64,000 nucleotides of DNA from Microbacterium esteraromaticum (GCF_016907315.1 NZ_JAFBBS010000001.1:1798001-1862000); one strand, 5' to 3'; shown: positions 16,710 through 27,819, numbered from the stretch's first letter. Numbers and translations: made by a program. The notes: generated by a model from the sequence alone, not told the origin.

Positions 16710-19349
16710 CTACCCGGCGGGAGCGAGCACCAGCCGGTCGACCGTGGCCTTCGCGACGGCCTTCTTCGAGAACGCCCAGGGCTTCTGCACGCCCTTCGCC
16801 CAGTCGTCGGTCTGGTCGGTGTAGTGGGCGTTGAACGCGTGCCCGCTCGCGCCGGTGAGGTGGTTCCACGTCGAGGAGTCGAAGTCGTCGAGATCGATAA
16901 CCATCCGCATCGACGGCACAGTGACGGTCGCGTACGACTCGCCGAGGTGCCATCCGGTCGCGTTGACCACCGACGCGCCGCCGCCCACCGGATAGGGGCC
17001 GCGGTTGAACAGCATCTCGATCGGCGCGATGCCCGAGGTGCCGAGTGTGCCGTGGGTCAGGGTGAGTGCGTGCAGGTCGCCCCAGCGCCAGGCGGTGACA
17101 TCCTCGCCCTGCAGCCCGGCCAGCTCGTCGTAGGCCTGTTCAGCAGACAGAGCCAGCATCGACTTCATGTCGTCGACGCCGAGCTTCTCGTTCGCCCAGA
17201 GCGGGTCGTTCTCGTCTTCGAGCATCGCGCCGATGACCGTGAAGAGCCGGCCCTGGTCGCTCACGGGCATCGGAACCTCGCGGTCGACGAACACGTTGTG
17301 CGCGAGGTTCGACCAGAGCACGTTGGCGTAGGCGGCCGCCGCCGAGCCCGGCGTGTTCTGCGCGTCCCAGGTGCGCAGCAGATCGACGGCGGCACGGGGG
17401 CCGGTGCGGTCGACGGGCACGTCGGACATCGCCGCGGCCAGCTGCTTGCCGATCCACATCTCGTCGTCCATCTGGATCTCGCGCATGTCCTGCGCGGTCA
17501 GCGGCGCGGCGGCGGCGCGGCGTTCGATGAGGTGGGCGATGCGCGCCGCGCGGTAGCCGTAGTCCCAGTCCTTCGAGAGGAAGTACTTGTAGTCGTCGCC
17601 GACGATCGCGTTGTTCGCGGTGACGATGTAGCCCTCCGGCGGGTTGTACGACACGGGCAGCTCGTCGAAGGGGATATAGCCCTTCCAGTCGTAGGTGCTG
17701 TCCCAGCCGGGCTGGGGCAGGGTGCCGTCGCCGGCTCCGCGGATGGGCAGGCGACCGGGCGCCTGGTAGCCGATGTTGCCTTCGAGGTCGGCGTAGATCA
17801 GGTTCTGCGCCGGCACATCGAAGAGGGATGCCGCGCGGCGGAAGCCATCGAAGTCCTCCGCGAGATTCATGGCGAAAAGGGCGCTCGAGGTCGTGCCGGC
17901 ATCGAGCGCCGTCCACCGCAGGCTCAGGGCGGTGTCTCCCGCGGGGATCTCGGGCGCTCCCTCGAGCACGAGCGGCTGGTCGCCTGCGCTGACGACCGGG
18001 TCGTCGGCGATGGCGGTGAAGTCGTCGGTGAGACCGGAGATGATCGGGCCGTGGGCCGTGCGGCGGATCGTCAGCGGCACGTCCTTGCCGCCGGCGACCT
18101 TGATGACGTCCTCTTCGATCTCGAGCGGCTGCTTCTTGCCGTCGCGCCAGTACGCGTCGCCGTCGATCTTCTCGACGTAGAGGTCGGCCACGTCGGTGGT
18201 CAGGTTCGTGAAGCCCCATGCCATCTTCGCGTTGTGCCCGATCACGACACCGGGCATGCCCGAGAAGGTGAAGCCGCCGACGTCGAACGGGCAGGCCTCG
18301 GTCACCTCGCGGCAGGTCAGCTGCATCTGGTACCAGACCGAGGGCAGTGCTGCTCCGAGGTGGGGGTCGTTGGCGAGCAGGGGCTTCCCGCTCTCGGTGA
18401 GGTCGCCCGAGACGACCCACGAGTTCGATCCGATGCCCTCGCCGGCGCCCCCGAGAAGCATGCTCGCGGCTTCGATGACGCTGTCGGCCTCCTGCCATTC
18501 GACGGTGCGCAGCGCATCGGTCACCTCGGCGTCGCCCCCGGTGAAGGATGCGGGCGTCGCGTCGGTCGTGACGGGCTCGACCGCCGAGATCCTCGGCACG
18601 ATCACGGGGTTCTCGTCGAACGGGTAGTCGGGGTAGATCTTCTTCACGAGCGCGCCGGTCTGCTCGCTCGTCTCTCCGGCGGCGGCGAGGCGTGCGGCGA
18701 GCAACGCTCGATCGGTCTCGTCTTCGATGTTGGTGCGGAGGTCCCAGGCCATCGCCTTCAGCCAGGCCACCGAGTCGGCCGGCTGCCATGGTTCCGGCTC
18801 GTAGTCGGGGTTCTGCATGCCGAGAACGGCATACTCGAGCGAGAGCTCGGCCCCCGACCGCGACGACAGATATGCGTTCACACCGTCGGCATACGCCTGG
18901 TAGTAGCCGAGGGTGGTCTCATCGAGCGCCTCGACCTCCTTCTCGGCGGTCTTGCGCCAGCCGAGGGTGCGCAGGAACTTGTCGGTGTCGACCTGCGAAG
19001 CGCCGAACATCTCCGAAACCCTGCCCGAGGTGACGTGGCGGCGGAAGTCCATCTCGAAGAACCGGTCCTGGGCGTGCACGAAGCCCTGTGCGAAGAGCAG
19101 GTCCGACGCGGTGGAGGCGGTGATGGTCGGGATGCCGCGGTCGTCGCGCTGCACGATCACCGACTTCTCGAGGCCCTTCAGCGTCACCTCGCCCGAGGTC
19201 TGCGGGAAGGAGCGCTGGATGGTCCATGTCACGAAGAACGCGGCTGCGACGGCGACGACGACGAGGGCGGCCACGACGAGGAAGGCGATCCTGCCGATCC
19301 GGGCTGAGAGGCTGCGAGCGGGTACGGCGGTCGGAATATCGGTCGTCAT
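16710..19349 (-). CDS. Penicillin acylase family protein (Ntn hydrolase)
   Basis: 879 residues with an N-terminal membrane anchor or signal (about 20-48) and the penicillin-amidase alpha/beta architecture. The family's autocatalytic site appears as GSNSWVVSGDLTESGKPLLANDPHLG; the Ser near residue 308 would become the N-terminal nucleophile of the beta chain. FAQGFVHAQDRFFEMDFRRH marks the alpha chain. Members cleave amides such as beta-lactam side chains or acyl-homoserine lactones (family knowledge); which applies is undetermined. It probably acts on the outer face of the membrane. No beta-lactam genes are nearby. Confidence 0.9.
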   Translation of the reverse strand: MTTDIPTAVPARSLSARIGRIAFLVVAALVVVAVAAAFFVTWTIQRSFPQTSGEVTLKGLEKSVIVQRDDRGIPTITASTASDLLFAQGFVHAQDRFFEMDFRRHVTSGRVSEMFGASQVDTDKFLRTLGWRKTAEKEVEALDETTLGYYQAYADGVNAYLSSRSGAELSLEYAVLGMQNPDYEPEPWQPADSVAWLKAMAWDLRTNIEDETDRALLAARLAAAGETSEQTGALVKKIYPDYPFDENPVIVPRISAVEPVTTDATPASFTGGDAEVTDALRTVEWQEADSVIEAASMLLGGAGEGIGSNSWVVSGDLTESGKPLLANDPHLGAALPSVWYQMQLTCREVTEACPFDVGGFTFSGMPGVVIGHNAKMAWGFTNLTTDVADLYVEKIDGDAYWRDGKKQPLEIEEDVIKVAGGKDVPLTIRRTAHGPIISGLTDDFTAIADDPVVSAGDQPLVLEGAPEIPAGDTALSLRWTALDAGTTSSALFAMNLAEDFDGFRRAASLFDVPAQNLIYADLEGNIGYQAPGRLPIRGAGDGTLPQPGWDSTYDWKGYIPFDELPVSYNPPEGYIVTANNAIVGDDYKYFLSKDWDYGYRAARIAHLIERRAAAAPLTAQDMREIQMDDEMWIGKQLAAAMSDVPVDRTGPRAAVDLLRTWDAQNTPGSAAAAYANVLWSNLAHNVFVDREVPMPVSDQGRLFTVIGAMLEDENDPLWANEKLGVDDMKSMLALSAEQAYDELAGLQGEDVTAWRWGDLHALTLTHGTLGTSGIAPIEMLFNRGPYPVGGGASVVNATGWHLGESYATVTVPSMRMVIDLDDFDSSTWNHLTGASGHAFNAHYTDQTDDWAKGVQKPWAFSKKAVAKATVDRLVLAPAG

Positions 19350-19453
19350 CGGCGGAAAGTCCTCAAGGGTAGGTGGGACTGCGTGTCACGGAGTCCGGGT
19401 GCGCGTCTCGGGAAGGCGCGTGCCCTGGCATCCTACCCACTCGCCGAGCGACT

Positions 19454-21637
19454 TCACATGAGCTTCGTCGACTTCAGTGCGGCCAGCATCTTCTGGTTGC
19501 TGTGGATGAACGGCAGCCGCAGCACCAGCCCGAGCAGCAGCGCCGGGATCGCGAACGATGCCAGCCAGCCGAGCGACACCCAGTAGTCGTTCTGGTAGAT
19601 GCCGGCGATGGCCGACCTCATCGCCGCCACAGCGTGTGTCGCGGGCAGGAAGGGGCTGATGTTCTGGAACCACTGCGGTAGCACCTGAAGGGGGTAGGCG
19701 CCGCCCGACCCCGAGATCTGGATCACCAGCAGCAGCACCGCGAGCGCCTTGCCGGCGTTCCCGAAGGTGACCACGAGCGTGTAGATGATCAGGGTGAACA
19801 CCAGGCCGGCCACCCACCCGGCGAGGATGAGCAGGAACGGATGCTGGGGCTGCACCTGCGTGAAGAAGACGCTGCCGAGGCAGACGAGAGAGCTCTGCAG
19901 GAAGGCGACGAGCGCGAAGATTCCGAACCGTCCGAGATAGGTCTCGGTGGGGGAGAGGTCGGGAAGGCCGGTGGAGCCGTCGCGAGGAGGATCGACCCGG
20001 ATCGCGACCGAGGTGAGCAGGGCGCCGACCCAGAGGGCAAGCACGGTGTAGAGCGGCGTCATGGCGGCGCCGAAGCTGACGACCGAGTACACCGGCACGC
20101 GCGTCAGCTCGACCGGCTCGGCGAGATGCATCGCGAGGGCTCGCGGATCGGCGCCGATGGCCTTCGTCAGCTCGCTGAGGTCGCCGGTCTCGATCGCGGT
20201 CGACAGTGCTGCGCTCAGCTCGCTGAAGCGGTCGGCGGTGTCGGTGAGCGATTCGGAGATGCCGGTGGTCAGCTTCTGGGCATCCGCCAGTGCCGAACCG
20301 GTCGACGACGATCCGGTGAGCGACCCCGCGGCCGAAGACAGGTCGTCCGCGATCGAGTCGACGCCGGCGCTGATGCTGGACAGGGTAGACGCCAGCGAGT
20401 CGAGCTTGGGCTGCAGGCTGTCGGTGTACGAGCGTCGGGCGTCGTCGACGGCGGCCTTCGCCTGGGCGGTGAGCTTCTTGATCTCATCGCGGGTCGCCTG
20501 ACTCGACGCGTTCGAGTCGGTCACCTGCGACGCTGCCTCGTCCAGGCGGTCCTGCAGCGACTGCTGGCGCGCGATGGCGGCGTCGATGCGCGAGACCGTG
20601 GCGTCGAACGCATCGACGAGGTTCTCGGGAAGCACCGGACGCACGTCGTTCACGAGTCCGTCGCGCAGGTTCTGCTGCTGGTCGATCTGCACCTGCACCC
20701 GGTCGGCGAGGGCGCTGATCGTGCCGGCGGCGCTGGCCGACTGCGAGCCCATCGCGGCATACACGTCATCGATGCTGTCTGAGACCCCCTGGTAGCTCGC
20801 AGAGGTCTGCTTCAGGGCGTCGCCGAGCGCCGCAGTCGACGATGACAGCACCTTCTTCAGCGACGCCGCGGCGTCCTTTCCTCCGCCGAATGCTCCTCGG
20901 GCGTCGCGCAGTGCGTCGCCTGATCCGGCGATGAGCCCCGAGGCGCTGTCGACCAGCGGCCGGCTCGACGCGATCAGCGAGCTGAACATGTCGGCGGTCG
21001 ATGCGCCGGCGCGCAGCTGCGAGGCGACCGAGTCGACGCGGGCCTGCAGTTTCGAGAGCGCGGCCTGGGTGTCGGCATCGTCGAGGTAGTCCGAGAGCGA
21101 CGTGATGATGTTCATGCCCGCTTCGCCGAGCGTCTCGGTGAACACCTCGTTGATGCTCGTCGACACCTCGCTCGCGCCCTGACCCGTGATCTTCGGCGCG
21201 AGCGCGTTCTTCTTCTCGTTGAGGTAGTAGTCGATGCGGGTGCGGTCGGCTCCGCTGGTGTAGAAGGTCATCATGTCGGCGCTGAACGTGGGTGGCAGCA
21301 CGATCGCGGCGTAGTACTCGCCCGAGCGGGTGCCGTCGACGGCGTCGTCTTCAGAGGTGATGACCCAGTTGAGTTCGTCGTTGGCGCGCAGCGCCGATAC
21401 GACCTGCTCACCGACGTTGAGGCGGATGGGCACGAGGTCGCTCTGATACCCGTCGTCTGTGTTCGCGACGGCCACGGTCAGGTTGCGGGTGTTGTCGAAC
21501 GGGTTCCAGCTGGCGATGACGTTGAACCAGGTGAACAGCGAGGGGATGACGACGAGCCCGAACAGTACGATGACGGCCATGACGCTGCTGGTGGCACGGC
21601 GGATGTCGTGCCGCATGACGGCGAGGATGCTGCTCAC
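19454..21637 (-). CDS. YhgE/Pip family membrane protein 1
   Basis: A 727-residue large envelope protein. An N-terminal helix (IVLFGLVVIPSLFTWFNVIASWNPFDNT) is typical of the YhgE/Pip family. A long extracellular region rich in Ala/Ser/Asp with coiled-coil character follows (about 150-480), then a six-helix ABC-2-like membrane domain. GTG start in a GTGA overlap with the second family member upstream. Family members are called phage-infection or type VII-linked proteins in Firmicutes, but the biochemical role is unknown. Third gene of the TetR operon; tandem YhgE/Pip proteins behind a TetR gene suggest a paired efflux-like or envelope-stress system. Confidence 0.85.
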   Translation of the reverse strand: MSSILAVMRHDIRRATSSVMAVIVLFGLVVIPSLFTWFNVIASWNPFDNTRNLTVAVANTDDGYQSDLVPIRLNVGEQVVSALRANDELNWVITSEDDAVDGTRSGEYYAAIVLPPTFSADMMTFYTSGADRTRIDYYLNEKKNALAPKITGQGASEVSTSINEVFTETLGEAGMNIITSLSDYLDDADTQAALSKLQARVDSVASQLRAGASTADMFSSLIASSRPLVDSASGLIAGSGDALRDARGAFGGGKDAAASLKKVLSSSTAALGDALKQTSASYQGVSDSIDDVYAAMGSQSASAAGTISALADRVQVQIDQQQNLRDGLVNDVRPVLPENLVDAFDATVSRIDAAIARQQSLQDRLDEAASQVTDSNASSQATRDEIKKLTAQAKAAVDDARRSYTDSLQPKLDSLASTLSSISAGVDSIADDLSSAAGSLTGSSSTGSALADAQKLTTGISESLTDTADRFSELSAALSTAIETGDLSELTKAIGADPRALAMHLAEPVELTRVPVYSVVSFGAAMTPLYTVLALWVGALLTSVAIRVDPPRDGSTGLPDLSPTETYLGRFGIFALVAFLQSSLVCLGSVFFTQVQPQHPFLLILAGWVAGLVFTLIIYTLVVTFGNAGKALAVLLLVIQISGSGGAYPLQVLPQWFQNISPFLPATHAVAAMRSAIAGIYQNDYWVSLGWLASFAIPALLLGLVLRLPFIHSNQKMLAALKSTKLM

Positions 21638-24600
21638 TTGTCGCCCTCCTTCTCGTGCGTCGGGTCGGTGTCGGGGCCGGGGTCGTCGCTCGCGGCCGGG
21701 TCCCGGTCGGCGTTCGGGTCCGCGCCGGTGGCCGGGTCCGGATCGGGTTCCGGATGCCCGGAATCGGGGCCATCGGCGTCGGCGGCGGTCTCGGTGGCGG
21801 CATCCGCGGGCTGTGCCCCGGCGGGCGGTGTCGCGGGGGCGTCCGGCTCTGGCGCCTGCGCGATGTCGTCGGCGAACAGTTCGTCGAAGACGACGGTGTC
21901 GTCATCCGGCTCGGCCGTCGCACCGGCCGCTTCGGCCGCGCCGGCCGGATCCGCAGACCTGCCGTCCACGGCATCCGGATGATCCAGCACTGCGGTGCGG
22001 GCCGTGACCGGACCCGACGGGTCGGCCGCCGAGACGCCGGCTGCAGCGGCGGAGGCGGAGGCCGCGGCGCCGACCGGCGCGGCCTCACCGCCGTCGGCGA
22101 GCAGCTGGCCCCTTCCGGAGTTCTCGACAGACAGCGCGCGGCGCAGCTCGGCATCCGGCATCTCGCCGACCTCGGCGGCCTGCTCGATGCTCTGCCTGAT
22201 GTACTCCAGCGTGACGACGAAGCCGATGAGCAGCAGGCACCACAGCGCAGCCAGGCCGAGCACGACCGCCTTGGCGCCGGGGATCAGCCACCCGCACAGC
22301 GCCAGCACCACGAGACCTGCAGCGCCGACGAGCAGAGTGAGCCGAAGGCGGGTGGTGTAGCGCTCGGCGAAGCGCTGGGCACGCTGAGCGACATCGGCGC
22401 GGAACCCGTCGCCGTCGGTGAGCGCGCGGATGATCTCGGGGGTGCGCCTGCGACCGGTGATCTGCACCTCCTCGCTCACCATGAGCTGGGTGTCGGCGAG
22501 ACGGCGGTTGAACAGCAGGGCGAAGTTGCCGAGCCGGCCTCGCAGGAAGAGCCCGAGCACCCAGGCGAGGGCGACGAAGATCGCCAGCGTGCCCATGAAG
22601 CGCCACCAGTGCAGGCCGTAGAAGCCGCTGATGGTCTCGCGCATCGCGTCGATGCCGTACGTGAACGGCAGGAACGGATACAGCCCGCGGAAGAAGTCGG
22701 GCATCATCTCGATCGGGTACAGCCCGGAGGCGCCGGGGATCTGGAAGATCACCAGCAGGATGCACAGGCCCTTGCCCACGATGCCGAAGCACACCGACAG
22801 GGCGTAGATGATGCTGAGGTAGGCGAGGCCGATGAGTATGCCGGTGCCGACATACGCGAACGCATTCGCCGTCTGCACGCCGATCACGAGGTTGCCGATG
22901 GTGACGAGAGCCGCCTGGAACACGACGATCGTCGCGAACAGCAGCCAGCGGCCGATGTACGCCTGGCGCACGGTGATGCCCTCGACGCCCTCGGTGTCGA
23001 CCTCGACGCGCATGATCACCATGAGCACGAACGCGCCGATCCACAGCGAGAGGTTGGTGAACAGGGCAGCCATCGCAGAGCCGTAGGCGGCCGTCGGGAA
23101 CATCGCGTTCGTGCTCACCTCGACGGGCGACGCCATGAAGCGGGCGATCTCATCCGGTTCGAGGCCGGTGATGGTGCTGAGCTTGTTCCAGATCTCGGCC
23201 GAGCCGAGGGCGAGCACGTCGGTGCGCACCGTGCCGAGTCCGGTCTCTGCCGAGGCGAGGTTGCCGTCGAGGGCGGTGAGGGCGTCGGAGGTGCCGGCGA
23301 GCTGAGCCTTGAGGCCGGCGAGCAGGCTCTGCGCCTGGGCGACCTGGGTGCGCTGCGCGCCGAGGGCCGACGAGAAGGCGTCAGCGCTCGACGAGAGCTG
23401 CGACATCGCCCGGTTCAGCTGCGGCACGCTCTGGGTGAGCGCATCGCGGATGGCCGTCGCCGAGGTGGCCGCCTGACCGACGGCGCCGTTCACGCTGTCT
23501 GCAGCCTTCGTGACCGAGGCGATGGTGCTCGACACGTCTTTGTTCAGCTGCTCGAGCTGGCTGAGCACCTGCCGGTCGGCGGCGTTGCGCTCTTTGAGTG
23601 CGTCGATCGCGGCGCTCAGCCGCTCTGCGGCCGGCGAGCCGGGGTCGGTGCCGTCGAGCACGGCCTGCAGCTCGTCGAGAGCCGTGGCGTTGCTGTCGAT
23701 CACGGCGGTCAGGTCGTCGACGGTCGTGCCGACGGCGACGTTCGCCTGCTGCAGACCGGCTGCGAGGGTCGCGATCGACCCGTTCATCTTCGCGGCGGCA
23801 TCGGCGATCAGCGTCGAGCCCGAGACGTAGGCCGAGGTGACGCTGTCGGTGACCGCCAGCAGCTCCTGCTGTGCCTCGGCGGCGATCGTCTTCGCCTGGC
23901 CGACGGCGGTCTGCACCTCCCCGAGAGTGCGATCGACCTTGCCGAGGGTTCCGGATGCCCGGTCTATGCCGCGTGCGGCATCGTCCAGGCCGGTCTGCAG
24001 CGTGGCGAGCCGATCGCGCGCCGACGACACCTTGCCCGTCGCATCGTCGAGCGCGCTGACCGTCGAGTCGCGGGCGTCGCTGAGGCGGTCCTCTGCACTG
24101 AGGCCGGCGTCTTTGAGCTGCTCGCTGATGGCCTCGGCGACCGTCGAGACGAACGTGCTGTTGATCTGGTTGTCGAGCGTCGAGGCGCCGACGTCGGTGA
24201 TCTTCGGCGCGATCGCGTTCGCCTTCTCGTTGACGAAGTACTTCAGCTCGGGGCGCGTGAATTCGCCTGTGGTGACGCTGAGGAAATCGTGGCTGAAGTC
24301 GGGCGGGATGATGATCGCCGCGTAGCTGCGGCCGCTGCGCACGGCATCCATCGCGTCGTCCTCATCCACGAACTGCCAGCCGAGCTTGTCGTTCTTCTTC
24401 AGCTGGTCGACGAGCTCGCCGCCGACGTCGATGTGACCCGTGAGATCTGACGACGCCCCGGCGTCCTGGTTGACGATGGCGACGCTGACCTGCTGGGTGT
24501 TCGAGTACGGATCCCAGAAGGCGACGATGTTGAACCACGCGTACAGAGACGGCGTGACGATGACGCCGATGATGATGATCCACGCCTTGCTGACGCGGGC

Positions 24601-24669
24601 CAGCCGGCCGAGGTCGCGACGGTAGACGCTCCAGGCGTTGGGGCGGCCGGCGGTCTGGGTGTCGCTCAC
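21634..24669 (-). CDS. YhgE/Pip family membrane protein 2, with long acidic tail
   Basis: A 1011-residue relative of the downstream gene. It has the same N-terminal helix (IIIIGVIVTPSLYAWFNIVAFWDPYSNT), a long coiled-coil-like extracellular part, and a C-terminal six-helix domain. A cytoplasmic region with two more helices follows. It then ends in roughly 190 residues of Ala/Asp/Pro-rich low-complexity sequence rich in acidic repeats (PDPDPATGADPNADRD and similar), absent from the shorter paralogue. GTG start overlaps the TetR stop (GTGA). The pair probably forms a hetero-oligomer; I infer this from adjacency and paralogy. Confidence 0.85.
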   Translation of the reverse strand: MSDTQTAGRPNAWSVYRRDLGRLARVSKAWIIIIGVIVTPSLYAWFNIVAFWDPYSNTQQVSVAIVNQDAGASSDLTGHIDVGGELVDQLKKNDKLGWQFVDEDDAMDAVRSGRSYAAIIIPPDFSHDFLSVTTGEFTRPELKYFVNEKANAIAPKITDVGASTLDNQINSTFVSTVAEAISEQLKDAGLSAEDRLSDARDSTVSALDDATGKVSSARDRLATLQTGLDDAARGIDRASGTLGKVDRTLGEVQTAVGQAKTIAAEAQQELLAVTDSVTSAYVSGSTLIADAAAKMNGSIATLAAGLQQANVAVGTTVDDLTAVIDSNATALDELQAVLDGTDPGSPAAERLSAAIDALKERNAADRQVLSQLEQLNKDVSSTIASVTKAADSVNGAVGQAATSATAIRDALTQSVPQLNRAMSQLSSSADAFSSALGAQRTQVAQAQSLLAGLKAQLAGTSDALTALDGNLASAETGLGTVRTDVLALGSAEIWNKLSTITGLEPDEIARFMASPVEVSTNAMFPTAAYGSAMAALFTNLSLWIGAFVLMVIMRVEVDTEGVEGITVRQAYIGRWLLFATIVVFQAALVTIGNLVIGVQTANAFAYVGTGILIGLAYLSIIYALSVCFGIVGKGLCILLVIFQIPGASGLYPIEMMPDFFRGLYPFLPFTYGIDAMRETISGFYGLHWWRFMGTLAIFVALAWVLGLFLRGRLGNFALLFNRRLADTQLMVSEEVQITGRRRTPEIIRALTDGDGFRADVAQRAQRFAERYTTRLRLTLLVGAAGLVVLALCGWLIPGAKAVVLGLAALWCLLLIGFVVTLEYIRQSIEQAAEVGEMPDAELRRALSVENSGRGQLLADGGEAAPVGAAASASAAAAGVSAADPSGPVTARTAVLDHPDAVDGRSADPAGAAEAAGATAEPDDDTVVFDELFADDIAQAPEPDAPATPPAGAQPADAATETAADADGPDSGHPEPDPDPATGADPNADRDPAASDDPGPDTDPTHEKEGDK

Positions 24670-25280
24670 GCGGTGATCTCCGTGATGTCGGGGTGGGCGG
24701 CCAGCAGCTCGTCGGTCTCGCGCCACGAGAGTCCGGCGATGCTGAGCACGGTGCGCACGGCGAGATCGGCGGCGCCGCTGCTCGACGCGTCGGTTCTGGA
24801 GACGACGGTGCGCGCGACCTCTTCGATCAGGCGGGCGAGGGTGGGAGCGGCGACATCGGTGCGGAATCCGCCGTCTTCCTGACCTCGCTGCACGAGGTTC
24901 GCGACGGCACGGCGCAGGGGTGCGAGGGCTGCGGCGGTGTGCTCGACATGCGCCTCGTCGAGTGCGAGCGCGGCGGCGAACTGCACGTGCGCGGCCTCCT
25001 GCCACAGCCGCGCGGCGAGCCGGGCGAGAGCGATGCGCGAGTCGGCGTCGGTGATCGACTCGGCGATCGCGTTGAAGCGCTGCGCCCCGGTGACGATGAT
25101 CTCGCGGATCAGGGCGTCGCGGTCGTCGAAGTGACCGTACAGCGTGCGGCGGCTGAGGCCCGCGCTGCGTGCGATGACGTCGACGCTCGCATGCGGATCG
25201 TGCGCGAGCGTGCTGCGCGCGGCGTCGAGGATGCCGGCGCGGTTGGCGCGCGCGTCGGAGCGGGCGGGGCGGGTGGTCAT
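24666..25280 (-). CDS. TetR-family regulator of the YhgE/Pip operon
   Basis: 204 residues. N-terminal helix-turn-helix ASVDVIARSAGLSRRTLYGHF (about 32-52) with RRTLYGHF as the recognition helix; the rest is a ligand-binding helical domain. First gene of a three-gene operon with overlapping junctions. A 32-nt palindrome covers the region between its -35 and -10 elements, so it should repress its own operon until a ligand binds. TATCCT lies 6 nt before the ATG, which predicts a leaderless message. Confidence 0.92.
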   Translation of the reverse strand: MTTRPARSDARANRAGILDAARSTLAHDPHASVDVIARSAGLSRRTLYGHFDDRDALIREIIVTGAQRFNAIAESITDADSRIALARLAARLWQEAAHVQFAAALALDEAHVEHTAAALAPLRRAVANLVQRGQEDGGFRTDVAAPTLARLIEEVARTVVSRTDASSSGAADLAVRTVLSIAGLSWRETDELLAAHPDITEITA

Positions 25281-25286
25281 GCCTCA

Positions 25287-25316
25287 AGGATAACTATGTT
25301 GCACATGCGTGTGCAA
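25287..25316 (-). promoter_or_regulatory. Promoter of the TetR-YhgE/Pip operon
   Basis: On the minus strand TTGCAC (25316-25311), 18-nt spacer, TATCCT (25292-25287). The start codon follows 6 nt after the -10, so the transcript is probably leaderless. Confidence 0.65.
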
Positions 25317-25323
25317 CATAGTT
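25292..25323. promoter_or_regulatory. 32-nt palindromic TetR operator
   Basis: AACTATGTTGCACA and its exact reverse complement flank a 4-nt centre. The 14-bp perfect arms lie across the spacer and -35 of the operon promoter, directly upstream of the tetR-type gene. The length allows two overlapping dimers. Confidence 0.85.
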
Positions 25324-25353
25324 CGGTGAACTCCCAGGTCGCTCGGCCGGGGC

Positions 25354-25439
25354 GTTCACAGTTCAGGAACATTGCCCCGCATGGGGCCCGATCCTGCCGT
25401 TCTCGGGGCGGCACAGCGGGCTGCTCCTGAGTTGTGAAC
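25354..25439. repeat. Dispersed inverted-end repeat, copy 2
   Basis: Begins GTTCACAGTTCAGGA and ends TCCTGAGTTGTGAAC, 86 nt. Located 71 nt after the argG stop and upstream of the TetR operator. The interior contains a GCCCCGCATGGGGC hairpin not shared with other copies. Confidence 0.85.
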
Positions 25440-25510
25440 GCCGAAGCGGGCTGACGGCACACAGAAGGAGGGCGGGTGCCGAAGCATCCGCCCTCCTGGA
25501 GACGTGGGTA

Positions 25511-27037
<1,527 letters not shown>

Positions 27038-27083
27038 TCACGCGATTCGAAGGCGGGGAGGCAGGCGGCGTAGCCTGGGCCGC

Positions 27084-27797
27084 ATGGCTGAAGCGGTGCT
27101 GTGGGGTGCGGTGGCGGCGTCGCCGCTGCTGGTCGGGGCACTGCTGGCGCTCGTGCGCAGGTGGCCGGCTCGGCTTCTCGGCATCATCCTCGGCTTCGGC
27201 GCGGGTGCGCTGATGGCATCGATCGCGTTCGAGCTGTGGGAGCAGGGGGTCGAGCTCGCCGGTCACGGTCCGCTTATCGCCGGCGTCGCCGCCGGTGCGC
27301 TCTGCTACTACATCGCCGCGCGCATCCTCGATGCACGTCAGGCGAAGAAGAAGAAGAAGCAGGATGCCGGTGGCGGATCGCTCGCGGTCGGGGCGCTGCT
27401 CGACGGCATCCCGGAGCAGCTCGTGCTCGGCATCGGGCTCGCCTCGGGTGAGGGCGTGGGAGTCGCGCTGATCGTCGCCATCATCGTGTCGAACCTGCCC
27501 GAGTCGATCGGGTCGGCCTCCGACCTGCTCGAAGGTGGCATGCGCAAGGGACGCGTCGTGCTGCTGTGGGCGGGCGTCGCGGTGCTCTGCGCGCTCGCGA
27601 CCGTGGCCGGGTTCGCCCTGGCATCCGTGGTCGGCGACGGCTTCCGCGCCGCGGCGAACGGCTTTGCGGCAGGAGCCCTGCTGGTGATGCTCGTCGACTC
27701 GATGGTTCCCGAGGCCCAGCAGAAGGCGAAGGAGTCGACGGGACTCGCGACGGTCATCGGCTTCGCGTTCGCCGCCTGGCTCGCGCTCGCCGCCTGA
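27084..27797 (+). CDS. ZIP-family metal transporter
   Basis: 237 residues, about eight helices. The ZIP signature helices are IVSNLPESIGSASDLL, with the conserved NxPE motif, and LLDGIPEQLVLGIGLASGE, with D-G-x-P-E. A Lys-rich loop (AKKKKKQ) lies between helices 3 and 4. The family moves Zn, Fe or Mn into the cytoplasm. A His is missing from the first metal helix (DGIPEQ instead of HNIPEG), as in the GufA-like branch, so cation preference is uncertain. Divergent from argG; converges with the esterase gene. Confidence 0.85.
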   Translation: MAEAVLWGAVAASPLLVGALLALVRRWPARLLGIILGFGAGALMASIAFELWEQGVELAGHGPLIAGVAAGALCYYIAARILDARQAKKKKKQDAGGGSLAVGALLDGIPEQLVLGIGLASGEGVGVALIVAIIVSNLPESIGSASDLLEGGMRKGRVVLLWAGVAVLCALATVAGFALASVVGDGFRAAANGFAAGALLVMLVDSMVPEAQQKAKESTGLATVIGFAFAAWLALAA

Positions 27798-27819
27798 TTC
27801 GGACGCCGAGGCGGGCCGC

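Noticed and set aside
16647..19307. 886-codon open frame on the plus strand opposite the penicillin-acylase gene
   Set aside because: A shadow of a GC3-rich coding strand: it has no ribosome site and no recognisable domain and follows codon position bias exactly. The minus-strand gene has clear family motifs.
21655..24450. 931-codon open frame opposite the second YhgE/Pip gene
   Set aside because: Same shadow effect; composition is Arg/Gly/Asp-heavy with no membrane helices.
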